Below, one piece after another: positions 5,735 through 6,506 of a DNA stretch of 6,506 nucleotides. The DNA lies in assembly GCA_050011895.1 (NCBI GenBank), contig JBEKIF010000197.1, forward strand, positions 1-6,506. Direction: 5' to 3'. The stretch is from DATBGO01 sp050011895 (GTDB lineage Bacteria; Actinomycetota; Actinomycetes; Streptosporangiales; Streptosporangiaceae). Below the pieces are notes generated by a model. The model did no database searches and had not been told where the DNA came from. It saw only the letters and a program-made list of their open reading frames with translations. Each line of letters starts with the position of its first letter. Position 1 is the first letter of the stretch. The position numbers and the translations under genes were made by a program.

Positions 5735-5763
5735 CAATAAATCCTATAGGTTTAATGGATTAT
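5730..5763. promoter_or_regulatory. 34-bp AT-rich near-palindrome over the -10 box and probable start point
   Basis: The dyad is centred between 5746 and 5747. The outer arms ATAATC (5730-5735) and GATTAT (5758-5763) pair perfectly, the core CCTATAGG (5743-5750) is a perfect eight-base palindrome, and two dinucleotide blocks between them also pair, so 14 of 17 positions match. It overlaps the TATAAT box and the expected start point, a typical place for a repressor. The symmetry could equally serve a promoter on the minus strand toward the PIN remnant. An insertion-sequence scar is another possibility. The protein that binds it, if any, is unknown. Confidence 0.5.
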
Positions 5764-5790
5764 TAGCTAGGCGACGAGTCGGGCGGAGAC

Positions 5791-6506
5791 ATGGGCATTC
5801 ACGTGCACTGGTACCTTCCTACGAACGGCGATAGCCGCGATATCGTGGGGTCCGGTGACAGGTCACAGGAGTCGCTGTCAGTGATCACGAACTTCCGCGC
5901 CCCGACGATCGACTACCTCGGCCAGGTCGCCCGTTCAGCGGAGCAGCTCGGCTATGAGGCCGTGCTCACGCCAACCGGGACGTGGTGCGAGGACGCGTGG
6001 ATCTTCACCGCGGCGCTCTCCCAGGTGACCAGGCGGCTGGAGTTCCTGGTCGCGTTCCGGCCCGGGTTCATCTCCCCTACCCTGGCCGCTCACCAGGCCG
6101 CCACGTTCCAGCGGGTCTCCGGCGGGCGGCTGCTCCTTAACATCGTCACCGGCGGCGACTCGGCGGAGCAGCGCCGGTACGGCGACCACCTCGGTCACGA
6201 CCAGCGGTACGAGCGCACCGAGGAATTCCTCGCGGCGCTGCGCGGGGTGAGCGCGCCCGTGTCCCCGGCCAACGACCGCTGGATCGAGCGGCTGCTGGCG
6301 GGCGAGTTCGTCGGCGGCGGCTGGACAGAGGCCGACAACGGCACGCTCGACAACATCAAGACCCGCCTCACCCTGGCCGGCGACCACTGGGAGATCACCG
6401 GCAGGAAGTTCTACGCGACGGGCAGCCTGTACGCGGACTGGCTCGACGTGCTCGGCCTCGGCCCGGACGGGGCCCCGCTGACCGCGCTGGTCCGGGTGGA
6501 CCAGCC
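5791..6506 (+). CDS. SsuD::SfnB-like chimeric flavoprotein (runs off the window)
   Basis: An open frame of 238 codons continuing past the edge. Residues 1-153 match the N-terminal part of SsuD, the FMNH2-dependent alkanesulfonate monooxygenase. HWYLPTNGD (6-14) aligns with the SsuD start, TGTWCEDAW (62-70) contains the Cys equivalent to E. coli Cys54, and RPGFISPTLAAHQAATFQRV (90-109) and NIVTGGD (117-123) are also typical. After LRGV (150-153) the SsuD sequence stops. From about residue 157 it reads NDRWIERLLAGEFVGGGWTE, then TRLTLAGDHWEITGRKFYAT and GSLYADWLDV, which is the middle of SfnB/DszC-type sulfur-acquisition flavoproteins with the acyl-CoA dehydrogenase fold. More than half of the SsuD barrel, with its catalytic His/Arg/Tyr region, and the SfnB N-terminal helical domain are therefore absent. 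ATG 5791 is chosen by alignment; GGAG at 5785-5788 is closer than ideal. The product is probably non-functional, or the join may be an assembly error. Confidence 0.75.
   Translation, partial: MGIHVHWYLPTNGDSRDIVGSGDRSQESLSVITNFRAPTIDYLGQVARSAEQLGYEAVLTPTGTWCEDAWIFTAALSQVTRRLEFLVAFRPGFISPTLAAHQAATFQRVSGGRLLLNIVTGGDSAEQRRYGDHLGHDQRYERTEEFLAALRGVSAPVSPANDRWIERLLAGEFVGGGWTEADNGTLDNIKTRLTLAGDHWEITGRKFYATGSLYADWLDVLGLGPDGAPLTALVRVDQ

Noticed and set aside
5288..5740. 150-codon and 79-codon plus-strand frames in the 5155-5790 gap
   Set aside because: They run antisense to the two minus-strand remnants, which have recognisable homology; the plus-strand translations do not.

Overview
The window is GC-rich DNA with frequent GTG starts and tightly overlapping genes. 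The rhodanese has the CRxGERS active site that I know from mycobacterial CysA2-type sulfurtransferases. Together these suggest an actinomycete, probably a soil or aromatic-degrading type. This assignment rests on recalled family resemblance, not on a search.

Layout. (a) 1-168: the last 55 codons of an alpha/beta hydrolase resembling PHA depolymerases. (b) 169-357: a non-coding leader with a dyad, a strong hairpin and a palindrome, ending in a 20-bp tandem duplication that disrupts the start of the next gene. (c) 358-4228: a three-gene, translationally coupled operon in the order small, large, medium. It encodes a molybdenum hydroxylase-family enzyme of the 4-hydroxybenzoyl-CoA reductase type (hcrC-hcrA-hcrB). 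The diagnostic feature is the Cys-rich insertion in the medium subunit, whose four cysteines are spaced as in the Thauera HcrB [4Fe-4S] loop. (d) 4300-5154: a two-domain thiosulfate sulfurtransferase. (e) 5155-5790: no intact gene. This stretch holds remnants of two minus-strand genes: a second molybdopterin-binding subunit that has lost its centre, and the tail of a PIN-domain (VapC-like) protein. An AT-rich 34-bp near-palindrome over a consensus -10 box follows. (f) 5791 to the end: an open frame that begins as SsuD (alkanesulfonate monooxygenase) and switches in frame at about codon 153 into an SfnB/DszC-like acyl-CoA-dehydrogenase-fold flavoprotein.

How the parts fit. HcrCAB would form a cytoplasmic complex passing electrons from a low-potential donor through [4Fe-4S], FAD and two [2Fe-2S] clusters to Mo-MCD, removing the phenolic hydroxyl of 4-hydroxybenzoyl-CoA. 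No ring reductase, CoA ligase or Mo-cofactor gene is in view, so the physiological substrate is unproved. The rhodanese and the SsuD/SfnB segment share a sulfur theme, but their link to the Mo enzyme is inference. The right-hand third looks deletion-scarred: two separate places join distant parts of genes. The points most worth checking are the 20-bp duplication at the hcrC start, Gln in place of the usual catalytic Glu in HcrA, the SsuD::SfnB chimera, the collapsed second molybdoenzyme gene and the 34-bp dyad.
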